Below, one piece after another: positions 42,912 through 52,658 of a stretch of 64,000 nt of DNA; the first letter of the stretch is position 1, and every line of letters starts with the position of its first letter. The DNA is from Paenibacillus sp. J5C2022 (lineage in GTDB: Bacteria; Bacillota; Bacilli; Paenibacillales; Paenibacillaceae). The position numbers and the translations under genes were made by a program. Location of the stretch: contig NZ_JAOQJC010000043.1 of assembly GCF_025567625.1 (NCBI RefSeq), positions 1 through 64,000 of the forward strand, given 5' to 3'. The notes beneath the pieces were generated by a model. The model was not told where the DNA came from and ran no database searches. It saw nothing but the letters and a program-made list of their open reading frames with translations.

Positions 42912-44176
42912 CGGCCGCTTGCATCGTGAAGCTTGTTCCGATATTCGGACGGCGTGCAGCCGGCGTACTGCTTGAACAATTTGAAGAAATACTTGGTGCT
43001 CTTGTAACCGATCATAGCTCCGATTTCATAAACCTTGTATTGCGGCTGCCGCAAATATTCCATCGCCTTCATCAGGCGCACCTCCGTTAAATACTCGGTG
43101 AAATTGCGTCCGGTCTGTTTTTTGAACAGACGGCTGAAGTAGACGGGGCTTAGATAGACATGCTCCGCTACATCCTCAAGCAGGATGTCCTTATCGTACA
43201 TGTTCTGTATATAAGCTTTGGCTTTCTGAATAACTAACGTATCGGGCGTGTCTCCCTCGCTCGATGCGGGCTGTCTGCTGTCTTCGCGTGCTTGCTTTGC
43301 GATCATAGTCATAATGGAGGGGGCGAGCGTCAAGCGGGTTAAGCGGGCTTCAATTCCCCATATCGCCCGGATTCGGCCTTTGACGGTTTCGAATTGCAAG
43401 TGTACGGCTTCCTTCAGCGTCCAGTCCGGACTATGGCTAGCACGGCAGTCGACAGCGGCCAATACAATCATATCGTCTTCGACGCTTACCGGAATCGTAT
43501 GGACAGGATTCTGCTCCTTCTCATAGATTTGCGCGATAAGTCGAAAGAATTGGCTGTTAGCCTGCTCCGGATGTTCCGGAGCAAGTTCCTTCGAACGGGG
43601 CAACTGGATACAGAAGCTGCAGCATGGAGAGCTGTCGGGATCGAGCGGCAGATCAATGAATGGCAGCCTTCGGTCGATCTCCTGGCGTTCCTTCAACGTG
43701 CCTGCGAGAAGCTCAGCGAAAAATTGCCGCCGAAGCAGGGAAAGCATCTCTTCGTTTTGGCTTTGGATGCTGAGCATCTGTTCCTTTTCGTTTTTTTCTT
43801 TGTCCAGCTGCAGCTTGACCTCTTTAAAGACGCGGACGAGCTCGGGCAGCCGGGTTGGCTTCAACAGATAATGCACCACTTGATAATGGACGGCTTGCTG
43901 GGCGAACTCGAATTCTTTGTAGCCGCTTAACAGGATCATTTTCGTATCGTGCCCCCCATCGTACACATATTTCGCAAGCTCCAGACCTGACACGAACGTC
44001 ATCTTGATATCTGTCAAGATGACATCGACGCGGTCGCTCTGCATGTAGGAGATGGCGTCCCTTCCGTCCACGAGCCGGGCGGCGACCGTGAAGCCCAGTG
44101 ACTCCCAGTCGACAAGCTCGGCCAAGCCTTCCCTTATATCCTCCTCATCATCGACGATAAGCAAGCGATACGACAT
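42908..44176 (-). CDS. Response regulator with AraC-type DNA-binding domain (YesN type)
   Basis: A 422-residue protein. The receiver domain begins YRLLIVDDEEDIREGLAEL, with the phosphorylated Asp in DVILTDIKM at about residue 55 and the lysine in YLLKP near 105. A coiled linker and variable region follow. The AraC HTH pair ends the protein (LLEDVAEHVYLSPVYFSRLFKKQTGRN, YKVYEIGAMIGYKSTKYFFKLFKQYAGCTP). The frame runs upstream to 44308, but GAGGTGG is placed for ATG 44176. Divergent from the importer operon at 44584, it most likely activates that operon when the kinase senses the extracellular sugar. Confidence 0.93.
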   Translation of the reverse strand: MSYRLLIVDDEEDIREGLAELVDWESLGFTVAARLVDGRDAISYMQSDRVDVILTDIKMTFVSGLELAKYVYDGGHDTKMILLSGYKEFEFAQQAVHYQVVHYLLKPTRLPELVRVFKEVKLQLDKEKNEKEQMLSIQSQNEEMLSLLRRQFFAELLAGTLKERQEIDRRLPFIDLPLDPDSSPCCSFCIQLPRSKELAPEHPEQANSQFFRLIAQIYEKEQNPVHTIPVSVEDDMIVLAAVDCRASHSPDWTLKEAVHLQFETVKGRIRAIWGIEARLTRLTLAPSIMTMIAKQAREDSRQPASSEGDTPDTLVIQKAKAYIQNMYDKDILLEDVAEHVYLSPVYFSRLFKKQTGRNFTEYLTEVRLMKAMEYLRQPQYKVYEIGAMIGYKSTKYFFKLFKQYAGCTPSEYRNKLHDASGR

Positions 44177-44583
44177 CGGCCCACCTCTTCCGGTACGAGT
44201 ATTCATGGTATGTTCATTATGTTGGGAAATGTATGCGCTGTCAATGAATGCGGAAGGCGATGCGGCCTGAAGGTAAAGAGAGTAGGATGATTGGTTGAAA
44301 TATTGCACTCGTCGAGCCGGAGGCGATCCGGGAGGATAGGGGCAAGCATCTGTATGGCAGCGTAAGCAGGACTAGTCGCGATAGCCGCCAGATTGTCGTT
44401 TTTCTGGGACTAAATCATGATATTGTACCGTTTTCTTCGGGGAGGGGGGTTGCTACAATAAGTTTGTAAGCGCTTTACACCCAACCGGTTAGGATTGGGA
44501 GGGGCATTCGCGAGGCAACCGCAAGGCCGGGCCCGCCAGATGGGCTTCGCGAGAGAGCATGAGCATACAAGGAGGGTTATGGA
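44177..44583. promoter_or_regulatory. Control region between response regulator and importer operon
   Basis: This is a gene-free gap of about 400 bases. A candidate -10 TACAAT (44454-44459) has only a weak -35 (TTTTCT, 17-base spacer). Just downstream, TGTAAGCGCTTTACA (44465-44479) is a near palindrome resembling a cre box with one extra base. I see no clear direct repeats typical of AraC-type activator sites, though some may be present. Confidence 0.4.
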
Positions 44584-46242
44584 ATGGCAAAACTAAAACG
44601 GGCATCGCTCGTCATCCTGTTGACGGCAGCTGTAGCTTTCAGCGGCTGCGCGAAGCAAAGCCCGGCGAATTCACCGGCTAACGGAGCCGGTAATGCCACC
44701 GAAAGTCCATTGGCGACGGTGTCATCTTCATCCGCCGAGAAGGGATACACGCTCCCGATCGTGGAAGACGGCTCCGTTACGCTGCGATACGGGGGTTGGG
44801 ATAACTGGTACGCGCCCGCCAGCATGGCGCAAAATTTGCCGGTATGGGAGGAAATCGAGAAAAGGACGGGCGTGAACATGAAGTGGGAAGTCGCTCCCGT
44901 CAACCAGTATGCGACTAGCATGCAGACCAAGCTGGCGGCGGCGAAGGATCTGCCGGATATATTCGCGCTTCCCATTGAACTGGGAAAAGCGATCGAATCG
45001 GGGGTTATTGAGCCGCTTGACGATTTAATCGAGCAGTATGCGCCCAATATCAAGGCGTTCATGGAGGACAATCCGACCGAGTACAACAAGATGAAGGCAT
45101 TCGACGGGAAGCTGTATTCACTGGCGGCGGTCACGACGGGAGGGGCGCTTACCGATCCGTTCGGCTTCCAGATCCGCGAGGATTGGCTGGATAAGCTTGG
45201 TCTGGAAGAGCCGAGAACGCTGGACGACTGGTACAGCGCGCTGAAGGCGATCAAGCAGAACGATCCGAACGGCAACGGCAAGGCGGATGAAATTCCGTTC
45301 ATGCCGCAATACGGCTATAAGGGGTTAAGCATGTTCGGCAACGCGCTGGGTCTTCATCTCTTTCACAGCAAGGGGTATTACCCCGATGAGAACGGCAACG
45401 TTCGCTTCGAATGGATGACCCCGGAAGCGGAGACGCTTGTCGTCTGGCTGAACAAGCTGTACGAAGAGGGATTATTGGACCCCGGATTCCTGCAAAGCAC
45501 GGAGGAGACGATTATCGCCGGGATCTCGCGGAATCAGGTGGGCGCGACGATGCACTTCCTGAGCCGGGCAAGCCAGTTCGACAAGATGTCGCAGGAAGGA
45601 GGCGAAAGCGATGCAAGCTGGCTGCTCACGCTTCCGCCGCAGGAGCCGGGCTATCAGGCGCATTATGAGAAGTACGGCCCATTGAGCAGCAATTGGGTCA
45701 TTGCCAAGCAGTCCAAGCATAAGGAAACGGCCATCAAGTGGCTGGATTATATCTATGCAAGCGAGGAAGGCAATCGTCTTGTCACCTTCGGCATCGAAGG
45801 AATGTCCTATGAGCTGGTGAATGGCGAGCCGGAATATACGCAGTTCGTCATGAACAATCCGGATGGGCTGGACCCCGCCAGCGCGCTTCGTTCCATTGGA
45901 GCTTATCCGCCCACACCTTGGATTCGAGCTGCGAACGGACCGCTGTCCAAGTCGCCGGCGGCGCTGCTCAAGAACAATCCGAAGGCGCTCGAGCAGGCCA
46001 AGCGCGTAGAGAGCTTTATGACCGACAATGAGCCGTTCGCCGTCCTCACGCCGCAGGAGATTGAGGAGCTGTCGGTCATATCCGCCGATATGCAGACGTA
46101 TATCGACGAGACCATTGTTAATTTTATTACCGGCAAAGACCCCATCGATTGGGAGAAGTTCACTGCGAAGCTGAAGGCATTCGGCATAGACAAGATTGTG
46201 AAGGTGAAGCAGCAGCAATATGAGCGCTTCATCAATCGGTAA
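44584..46242 (+). CDS. Extracellular solute-binding lipoprotein (LplA type)
   Basis: A 552-residue lipoprotein. The signal MAKLKRASLVILLTAAVAFSGC ends in a lipobox (cysteine at residue 22), followed by an Asn/Ser/Ala-rich linker. A large substrate-binding fold follows, with AAAKDLPDIFALPIELGKA and a NDPNGNGKADEIPF loop like the calcium-binding loop of this family. AAGGAGG precedes the ATG. It delivers an oligosaccharide to the two permeases immediately downstream and is probably induced by the divergent YesM/YesN-type pair. Confidence 0.92.
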   Translation: MAKLKRASLVILLTAAVAFSGCAKQSPANSPANGAGNATESPLATVSSSSAEKGYTLPIVEDGSVTLRYGGWDNWYAPASMAQNLPVWEEIEKRTGVNMKWEVAPVNQYATSMQTKLAAAKDLPDIFALPIELGKAIESGVIEPLDDLIEQYAPNIKAFMEDNPTEYNKMKAFDGKLYSLAAVTTGGALTDPFGFQIREDWLDKLGLEEPRTLDDWYSALKAIKQNDPNGNGKADEIPFMPQYGYKGLSMFGNALGLHLFHSKGYYPDENGNVRFEWMTPEAETLVVWLNKLYEEGLLDPGFLQSTEETIIAGISRNQVGATMHFLSRASQFDKMSQEGGESDASWLLTLPPQEPGYQAHYEKYGPLSSNWVIAKQSKHKETAIKWLDYIYASEEGNRLVTFGIEGMSYELVNGEPEYTQFVMNNPDGLDPASALRSIGAYPPTPWIRAANGPLSKSPAALLKNNPKALEQAKRVESFMTDNEPFAVLTPQEIEELSVISADMQTYIDETIVNFITGKDPIDWEKFTAKLKAFGIDKIVKVKQQQYERFINR

Positions 46243-46263
46243 CGCAAGGAGGTAGCCGACTTC

Positions 46264-47175
46264 ATTAACGTGAATACATTCATTCAGCAGGCGAAGCGGG
46301 ACAAATATCTGCTTGTGATTATCCTGCCTGTCATCGTCTATTATATTGTTTTTCACTACGTCCCCATGTACGGCATCATCATTGCATTCAAGAAGTTCTA
46401 TCCGCTTCAGGGGATTATGGGGAGCCCATGGATCGGTTTTGCCTACTTCGAGCAGTTTTTCGATTCCATCTATTTTTGGAGACTGCTGAAGAATACGCTG
46501 CTGCTCAGCTTCTTTTCGCTCGTATGGGGATTTCCGGCCCCGATCATTTTTGCACTTTTGCTGAACGAGCTTAAGGATAATTTATTCAAGAAGACGGTGC
46601 AGACGGTCAGCTATTTGCCCCATTTCATATCGGTTGTCGTCATAGCGGGCATGATCGTCAATTTCACATCGCCGACCGACGGCGTCATTAATATGATACT
46701 TGGCGCATTCGGGATCGAGCCTGTCCATTTCATGAATGAAGCAGGTTATTTCCGGTCCATCTTCATCTCCTCCGGCATATGGCAGGAATTCGGCTGGGGA
46801 ACGATTATTTATCTGGCGGCCATTGCCGGAATTGATCCTCAGCTGTACGAAGCCGCGCAGATGGACGGCGCCAACCGCTGGCACAAGATGCGGCATATTA
46901 CGCTGCCTTGCCTGATGCCGACGATTATTATCCTGCTCATCTTAAGCTTGGGGAATCTGATGGATGTCAGCTTTGAGAAGATTATATTGCTATACAACCC
47001 TGCCACCTATGAAACGGCCGACGTCATCAGCACCTACGTCTATCGGCGGGGCATATTGGGAGGAGAGTACAGCCTGTCGGCGGCAATCGGCTTGTTCAAC
47101 AATGTGATCAACCTGATTCTGCTTGTGTCTGTGAATTATATTAGCCGCAAGGCTTCGGAGACTTCATTATGGTAA
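46264..47175 (+). CDS. Sugar ABC importer permease (LplB/YteP type)
   Basis: About 303 residues, six membrane helices, opening YLLVIILPVIVYYIVFHYVPMYG, with the EAA loop EAAQMDGANRWHKMRHITLP. It closely resembles the permease at 21798. The start is unclear: AAGGAGG at 46246-46252 is 17 bases before GTG 46270 but 11 before an in-frame ATT at 46264. I give 46264 as the left edge, and 46270 is equally possible on codon grounds. It lies 21 bases after the lipoprotein gene. Confidence 0.88.
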   Translation: MNVNTFIQQAKRDKYLLVIILPVIVYYIVFHYVPMYGIIIAFKKFYPLQGIMGSPWIGFAYFEQFFDSIYFWRLLKNTLLLSFFSLVWGFPAPIIFALLLNELKDNLFKKTVQTVSYLPHFISVVVIAGMIVNFTSPTDGVINMILGAFGIEPVHFMNEAGYFRSIFISSGIWQEFGWGTIIYLAAIAGIDPQLYEAAQMDGANRWHKMRHITLPCLMPTIIILLILSLGNLMDVSFEKIILLYNPATYETADVISTYVYRRGILGGEYSLSAAIGLFNNVINLILLVSVNYISRKASETSLW

Positions 47176-47189
47176 GGGGGGAGACGGCT

Positions 47190-48071
47190 GTGGCGGCTAT
47201 TCGTAAAGGATTGGCGGAAAAATCCTTCGACGCGTGCTTACTGTCCTTCATGCTGCTGGTTATCGTCATTACACTGTACCCTTTCCTCTATGTGGTCAGC
47301 ATGTCGATCAGCGATCCCGAGTATGTCATTAACAATTCCGTATGGCTATGGCCGAAAGGACTCTCTCTTGAAGCGTACAAGCGCGTATTCGACAATCCCG
47401 ACGTATGGCGCTCCTACTACAACACGTTGTATTACACGATTATCGGCACAGCGATTAACGTGACGATGACGCTGCTGGGAGCCTACCCGCTGGCGCGAAA
47501 AACATTCTTTCTGCGCAAGCAGCTGATGGTATTCATCGTCATTACGATGTTTTTCAGCGGCGGGTTGATTCCGATGTTCCTGCTGGTCCGCAATATCGGG
47601 CTTTACGATACCCGATGGGCGATTCTTCTGCCGGCGGCGGTAGGCGCCTATTTCATCATCATTGCCCGTACCTTCCTGCAGGGCTTGCCGGAAAGCCTGA
47701 TTGAATCGGCCAAGATCGACGGAGCCAACGACATTTATATCCTGTACAAAATCATTCTGCCGCTCAGCAAGCCGATTCTCGCCGTACTGTCGCTGTTCTA
47801 TGCGGTTGGCCACTGGAACAGCTACTTCAGCGCGATGATTTACTTAAGCGATCCCAGCCTGCATCCGATGTCCTTGTATCTCGTGAAAATTCTGATTCAG
47901 AATTCCGCTGCATTGGTGCAGGAGATGGCGCAAGACATTAATCGGACGATGTATGCCATACAGATCAAATACGCCTTGATTATCGTCACCGTCCTGCCCA
48001 TCTTGTTCGTGTATCCTTTCTTGCAAAAATACTTTGTAAAAGGTGTGCTGATCGGTTCCTTGAAGGAGTAA
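47190..48071 (+). CDS. Sugar ABC importer permease (LplC/YtcP type)
   Basis: A 293-residue partner permease with six helices, EAA loop ESAKIDGANDIYILYKIILPLS at about residues 170-191, and the family ending FVKGVLIGSLKE. An ATG at 47169 overlaps the previous stop, but GGGGGAG at 47176-47182 is well placed for GTG 47190, so I prefer the latter. It forms the translocation pore with the preceding permease and is followed 19 bases later by the Tat-protein gene. Confidence 0.9.
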   Translation: MAAIRKGLAEKSFDACLLSFMLLVIVITLYPFLYVVSMSISDPEYVINNSVWLWPKGLSLEAYKRVFDNPDVWRSYYNTLYYTIIGTAINVTMTLLGAYPLARKTFFLRKQLMVFIVITMFFSGGLIPMFLLVRNIGLYDTRWAILLPAAVGAYFIIIARTFLQGLPESLIESAKIDGANDIYILYKIILPLSKPILAVLSLFYAVGHWNSYFSAMIYLSDPSLHPMSLYLVKILIQNSAALVQEMAQDINRTMYAIQIKYALIIVTVLPILFVYPFLQKYFVKGVLIGSLKE

Positions 48072-48090
48072 ACGATAGGAGGAATGAACG

Positions 48091-49977
48091 ATGTCGAACG
48101 AACGGGAACAAGGGCTGTCCAAGCCCTATATGCAAGAGGAAGAAGCCCTTCGGCAGGGTGGCGAGGGGGAGAACGGAAGCATCAGCAGAAGAAAGCTGCT
48201 TGCCTGGATGGGAATGACGGGTGCAGCCTTCGCCGCCTCCAGTCTTGTGAATGGCGGCATGGACAAAGCGTACGCCGATCCGGACGAAGAGCGAACGAAG
48301 GTGCGGGATCTGATGCTGAACGATTATGTCGTCGTCTCTTCAATAGAGGATCTGAGAGAGAATGACGCCCCCGACAACGACGTCATCTACTTCGTGAAGG
48401 ATAGGGGGAAGGAAGGACACTTCTACTGCGACGATCAGGATACATCATCGCCCGATGACGGACTGACGATTATCGTATCAGGGGCTGGCATCCGGTATAA
48501 GCGCATATTCGACGCGAAGAAGGAGGAAGCGCCGATCGGGGATAACGGATTATATGAATACGACAGAGTGAAGCCGGTTCCTCCCGCCGGTCAGATCGCG
48601 AATGAGGCGGAGACTATTGTTCCCTATAAAGGAGCGCTCTATTGCCTGTTCAAGGGAAGCTATTCACAGAATGACAATTCCTATATTTCTGTAGTCAGGC
48701 CGGACGGCGAGGGCAGCATCAAGGCCGTGTTCCGGATGGATCTCGGAGTAGGCGCCGATGCAAGAGCGATGGCGGTCTATCAAGACGACGTGTTCGTATT
48801 CACAGGGAATAAAATCAAGGTGTTCCGGATCGTAGATGCCGCCCTTCAATTCAAGCTGGAGTATACGCGCAAGTCGACAGGCTTCGTGCAGACCTGCTGC
48901 ATGATCAATGGCAGGCTGTATGCTCCCAATTGGGGGCAGGGGACGATCGAAGTGTTCGATCTCGTGAATGGTGCTCCCTCGAACGAGAAATACTTCAGTA
49001 TCGGCGCCGTAGGCAATGCGAGCATCGTATCGAACGGCTCCATTCACTATCTGCTCACATGGAAGGCGGACAACAATATTACGCGTCTCGATATTGACGG
49101 CGACGGGAACGTATACGGCAGAGGGACGTTCAGCATACCGGGCATCTATCGTCCCCGCTACGGAACGATTCACAACGGCGTCATGTCTGTCGGAGGGTAT
49201 AGCACGCTGTTCGCCAAAACCGTTATGCTGGATATCTCGTCAGCTGCGCCCGTGAAGATCGGCGAATACATCAATATGCCTACGCATGTAAGAGTGGGCG
49301 ACTATCTGATCGGGAGCGCGGCAGACCAGTCCACCCCGGAGTATGACAGCATGTATTGGAAGCTGGTCAAGGTGAGGCTGTCGGACGGCAGCGTCGAGGT
49401 ATTGTCCGACAGAGGATTATTGTACCCCGTGCTGCATATGGAGACGGTGTACGGCATTCTGATGGGGCAAGACGGAATGGGTGCAGGCGCTCACGCGGGC
49501 GACTCGCAGCTTGGTCAGGAGATTGCGTGCTATTCGACCAATGAACGGAAGAAGGGCATTCAGATTCCGATCGACGGAGAGGAATACCGCTATACGGATA
49601 CCATCCGGTATACGAATGTGAAGAATTATGATTCCGGCGAGGTGGTGGCCCGGTTCGCCTCCTTCAGTCCGAACACGCTCGGATGGCTGAAGGCGAGAAT
49701 CTCCTACACCATCGTGAATCATCAGAATGTTCCCGGTCAGAGCGCGGTCGGCGAGTTCGTCTGCACCGTATTCAAGGGCTCGGGAGGCAGTTGGACAACG
49801 CCGCTGTCCCGGTTCGATGTGCTGCAATCTGGCGATTTAGCGGTCACGCTGGATTTCACGGCGTCCGGCACCGACGCCGCTTTAACGGTAAGCGGTGCGC
49901 TGACCAACGCACTCGTTCAAGTCACGATTCAATTCGATGTAACCAGTAAAAGCATGGGTTCGTTTTATTTTGTATAG
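48091..49977 (+). CDS. Tat-exported protein with beta-propeller-like body
   Basis: A 628-residue protein. A charged 30-residue N-terminus precedes the twin-arginine signal SISRRKLLAWMGMTGAAFAAS (about 30-50) with likely cleavage after AYA. The next 80 residues (VVVSSIEDLREND, DVIYFVKDRGKEGHFYCDD, DDGLTIIVSGAGIRYKRIF) match the module in the Tat protein at 52659. The body (about 150-500) has repeating strand patterns (FRMDLGVGADARAMAVYQDDVFVFTGNK) suggestive of a propeller, and a small beta-sandwich ends it. No known catalytic motif was recognised. It closes the importer operon and is probably a glycan-binding or glycan-cleaving surface protein. Confidence 0.75.
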   Translation: MSNEREQGLSKPYMQEEEALRQGGEGENGSISRRKLLAWMGMTGAAFAASSLVNGGMDKAYADPDEERTKVRDLMLNDYVVVSSIEDLRENDAPDNDVIYFVKDRGKEGHFYCDDQDTSSPDDGLTIIVSGAGIRYKRIFDAKKEEAPIGDNGLYEYDRVKPVPPAGQIANEAETIVPYKGALYCLFKGSYSQNDNSYISVVRPDGEGSIKAVFRMDLGVGADARAMAVYQDDVFVFTGNKIKVFRIVDAALQFKLEYTRKSTGFVQTCCMINGRLYAPNWGQGTIEVFDLVNGAPSNEKYFSIGAVGNASIVSNGSIHYLLTWKADNNITRLDIDGDGNVYGRGTFSIPGIYRPRYGTIHNGVMSVGGYSTLFAKTVMLDISSAAPVKIGEYINMPTHVRVGDYLIGSAADQSTPEYDSMYWKLVKVRLSDGSVEVLSDRGLLYPVLHMETVYGILMGQDGMGAGAHAGDSQLGQEIACYSTNERKKGIQIPIDGEEYRYTDTIRYTNVKNYDSGEVVARFASFSPNTLGWLKARISYTIVNHQNVPGQSAVGEFVCTVFKGSGGSWTTPLSRFDVLQSGDLAVTLDFTASGTDAALTVSGALTNALVQVTIQFDVTSKSMGSFYFV

Positions 49978-50001
49978 GCTCTCAAACTGAAAGCATAGGA
50001 T

Positions 50002-50041
50002 AGAGTGTCTGCCGCATCCACTGCGGCGGACGCTCTTTTTT
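50002..50041 (+). terminator. Terminator of the importer/Tat-protein operon
   Basis: AGAGTGTCTGCCGC pairs with GCGGCGGACGCTCT over 14 bp with two wobble pairs, followed by a T-run. Confidence 0.88.
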
Positions 50042-50178
50042 GATTTGAGCACACGTCAATGGGATAACGGGATATGTTGCAAATGTATATGCATCCATTG
50101 GTTAAGTGCATGTGTCCGGCTGCTTGCCGCAAGTATAGTTAAGAGGCAGCAAACAATTCGCAGGCGGAGGCGAGGAAC

Positions 50179-51720
50179 ATGATTGATTTCAGCCAGTTAA
50201 ACGTATACAGGCCCGATGACAGTGAAAAACTGCAGTCGGCAGCAGAAGCGGACTTGTGCATATATGGTGCGACGCCGGCGGCGATTACCGCTGCTGTGCA
50301 GGCGGCTAGCATGGGGGCGTCAGTCGTGATAGCCGAGGCCGGCTTTCATCTGGGAGGAACGACAGCGGGAGGATTGGGGAAGACGGACTTCGGCGTGAAG
50401 GATACCATTGGCGGGCTTGCAAGACAGTTCTACCGGGAGATGGGGGAGAAGTATGGCGGAGGCGAAGCAGATGGAGCCGTGTTCCTGTTCGAGCCGTCGG
50501 CAGCGACAGAAGTGTTCCAGCGCTGGCTGGATCGTGCGGGCGTGAAGGTGTATTACGGCCAATATTTGCGCTCAGTGACGAAGCGGGGAGGTCGAATAAC
50601 GGAGCTTGTGATGGAGAACGGCAACGTATTCCGCGGCAAAATGTTCATTGACGCTACGTACGAAGGCGATCTTATGGCCCGCTCGGGCGTGGCTTATCAT
50701 GTGGGCAGGGAAGCGAACAGCGTCTACCAGGAAACCTACAACGGCATACAGTTCGGCTCGCCGACCCATCGCTTCAATGCCTGGATTGATCCGTACGTCA
50801 TACCGGGCAAGCCGGACAGCGGACTGCTTCCCGGCGTGTCGGACGAAGCGCCGGGGGTACAAGGCCAAGGAGACAAGTCTGTTCAGGCGTACAACTTTCG
50901 TATCTGTCTGACGAATGTGCCCGATAATCGGCTGCCGTTCCCCGAGCCGCCCGGTTATGATCCGAAGCGATTCACCCTATTGGAGCGCTACTTGCGCGCA
51001 GGCGTATGGGACGCCGTATCGCTGAACAGCATGCTGCAGCATGGGAAGACGGATCTGAACAATCACGGGGCGGTCAGCACCGACCATATCGGCGCCAATC
51101 ATGCCTGGCCGGAAGCGGACTACAAGACGAGGGAAGCGATCTTCCAGGATCATGTGAATTATAATCTGGGCATGCTATATTTCCTCAGCTATGATGACAG
51201 CGTACCTTCTTATATTAGAGAAGAGATGAGGCAGTGGGGACTGGCGGGCGACGAGTTCATGAATACGGCGAACTGGCCGCATCAATTGTACATTCGGGAA
51301 GGGCGACGCATGATATCCGATGTCGTCATTAACGAGAATCACTGCCGCCATTATGCCAGAGAGCATGATGCTGTCGCAATCGCATCCTACAAGATGGACT
51401 CCCATAACTGCAGAAGGCTTGTCATTGACGGTTGCTGTGTCAACGAAGGCAATGTGGAAGTGATGACGGCGGGTCCGTATCCCATCTCATACCGGGCGAT
51501 TGTGCCGAAGGGGGAGCAATGCACGAACTTGCTTGTACCCGTCTGCTTATCCTCATCTCATATTGCTTACGGCTCGCTTAGACTGGAACCGGTTTTTCTG
51601 ATGCTGGGCCAATCTGCGGGCACGGCCGCTGTGCTTGCGATGGAGAGCGACTGCGCTATTCAGGATGTGGATTACGAAGCGCTCAGGCGGAGGCTGGAGC
51701 AAGATGGGCAATTGCTCTAA
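50179..51720 (+). CDS. FAD-dependent oxidoreductase (FAD_oxidored family)
   Basis: A 513-residue close paralogue of the protein at 32847. ADLCIYGATPAAITAAVQAAS is at about residues 23-43, then HLGGTTAGGLGKTDFG, FIDATYEGDLMARSGVAYHVGREANSVYQET and SSSHIAYGSLRLEPVFLMLGQSAGTAA. The FAD loop reads YGATPAAI where the paralogue has YGGSSAGI. It has no signal peptide, so it is cytoplasmic. GGAGGCGAGG precedes the ATG. It converges with the AraC gene at 51751 and lies between two Tat-protein genes. The reaction is likely sugar oxidation, but the acceptor and substrate are unknown. Confidence 0.87.
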   Translation: MIDFSQLNVYRPDDSEKLQSAAEADLCIYGATPAAITAAVQAASMGASVVIAEAGFHLGGTTAGGLGKTDFGVKDTIGGLARQFYREMGEKYGGGEADGAVFLFEPSAATEVFQRWLDRAGVKVYYGQYLRSVTKRGGRITELVMENGNVFRGKMFIDATYEGDLMARSGVAYHVGREANSVYQETYNGIQFGSPTHRFNAWIDPYVIPGKPDSGLLPGVSDEAPGVQGQGDKSVQAYNFRICLTNVPDNRLPFPEPPGYDPKRFTLLERYLRAGVWDAVSLNSMLQHGKTDLNNHGAVSTDHIGANHAWPEADYKTREAIFQDHVNYNLGMLYFLSYDDSVPSYIREEMRQWGLAGDEFMNTANWPHQLYIREGRRMISDVVINENHCRHYAREHDAVAIASYKMDSHNCRRLVIDGCCVNEGNVEVMTAGPYPISYRAIVPKGEQCTNLLVPVCLSSSHIAYGSLRLEPVFLMLGQSAGTAAVLAMESDCAIQDVDYEALRRRLEQDGQLL

Positions 51721-51750
51721 GTGATGCGACACGGAATAGTTTGATCCATT

Positions 51751-52557
51751 TTACGGAATTAACGGGCTATGCGTCTTCCGGTATTGGGACGGGCTCATTC
51801 GGGTAGTTTTAGTGAACATGCGACTGAAGTAAAAGCCGTTATCGTATCCGCATAATTGGGCGATATGCTCAATCGTATAGTCGGTCTGGCGCAGCAGCTT
51901 TTGTCCATTCTCGATTCTGCATCCGGTCAAGTATTGGGACGGCGTAACGCCGAAGCAACGATTGAATCTGCGGGCGAAGTGTACCGGATGCAGGTGGAAG
52001 CGTGCAGCCACATCGCGAATGAACAGCTCCTCGTGCAGATGACTTTGCAGCCATTGTTGCGCTTCCGCCATGAGCGGATCGCCGATGCTGCGCGAGTGGG
52101 CTGCGCCTGCCGCCTCTTGCTTAATGGATAACCAGAGATCATTCATCAGATGTGTCCGCCACAGAGCGCTGTCCAGGTCGTGAAGATGGTCGACATCATG
52201 CAGACTGCGCAGCGTGCTGCGAAGGCGCTCTTGGTCTGTAAGCGTTATCTTGTAAGCGAATAGGTCACGCAGCTGCTCGGCCATATCGCTCTCATGCTGG
52301 AAGCTTGAGCGGGCATAATCGAATTTGACGTAATGCGAGCTTAACGGATCGACCATTTCACGGTGAAGCACCGTATGGGGCGGACAGACGAGAAGATCTC
52401 CTGTGCCGGCTTCTCCTGTGCAACTGTTGATGCGGAATTGGAACCGGCCTGCTTCCGGCGCGAATAAGGTCCAGTTCAAGCAAGTGGAGGAGCGCAGCAA
52501 GAACGCGCGCTTATCCTTCATATATTGTTGATCTTTAACGACGATAGGATAGTCCAT
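51751..52557 (-). CDS. AraC-family transcriptional regulator
   Basis: A 268-residue protein with a cupin-like sensor (LNWTLFAPEAGRFQFRINS, GDLLVCPPHTVLHREMVDPLSSHYVKF) and a C-terminal HTH pair from about residue 165 (IRDVAARFHLHPVHFARRFNRCFGVTP, IEHIAQLCGYDNGFYFSRMFTKTTRMSP). It resembles the regulator at 19026 in both parts. GGAGGAG sets ATG 52557; the frame extends to 52635. It is divergent from the Tat protein gene at 52659, 101 bases away, which it probably controls. Confidence 0.9.
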   Translation of the reverse strand: MDYPIVVKDQQYMKDKRAFLLRSSTCLNWTLFAPEAGRFQFRINSCTGEAGTGDLLVCPPHTVLHREMVDPLSSHYVKFDYARSSFQHESDMAEQLRDLFAYKITLTDQERLRSTLRSLHDVDHLHDLDSALWRTHLMNDLWLSIKQEAAGAAHSRSIGDPLMAEAQQWLQSHLHEELFIRDVAARFHLHPVHFARRFNRCFGVTPSQYLTGCRIENGQKLLRQTDYTIEHIAQLCGYDNGFYFSRMFTKTTRMSPSQYRKTHSPLIP

Positions 52558-52658
52558 AGGGCTCCTCCGGTAAAGTTGATTTAGTCGTATCGTTATCATC
52601 CAGTATACAAGCACCATGTAGGAGCAACAACCCAATTCTCGTACAGGAGGCTGTAAAA

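Noticed and set aside
44465-44479. cre site upstream of the importer operon at 44584
   Set aside because: TGTAAGCGCTTTACA is one base longer than the cre consensus; kept only as a possible near match within the control region.
44577-45302. A 241-codon minus-strand frame with a hydrophobic composition
   Set aside because: It is antisense to a clear solute-binding lipoprotein with lipobox and ribosome-binding site.
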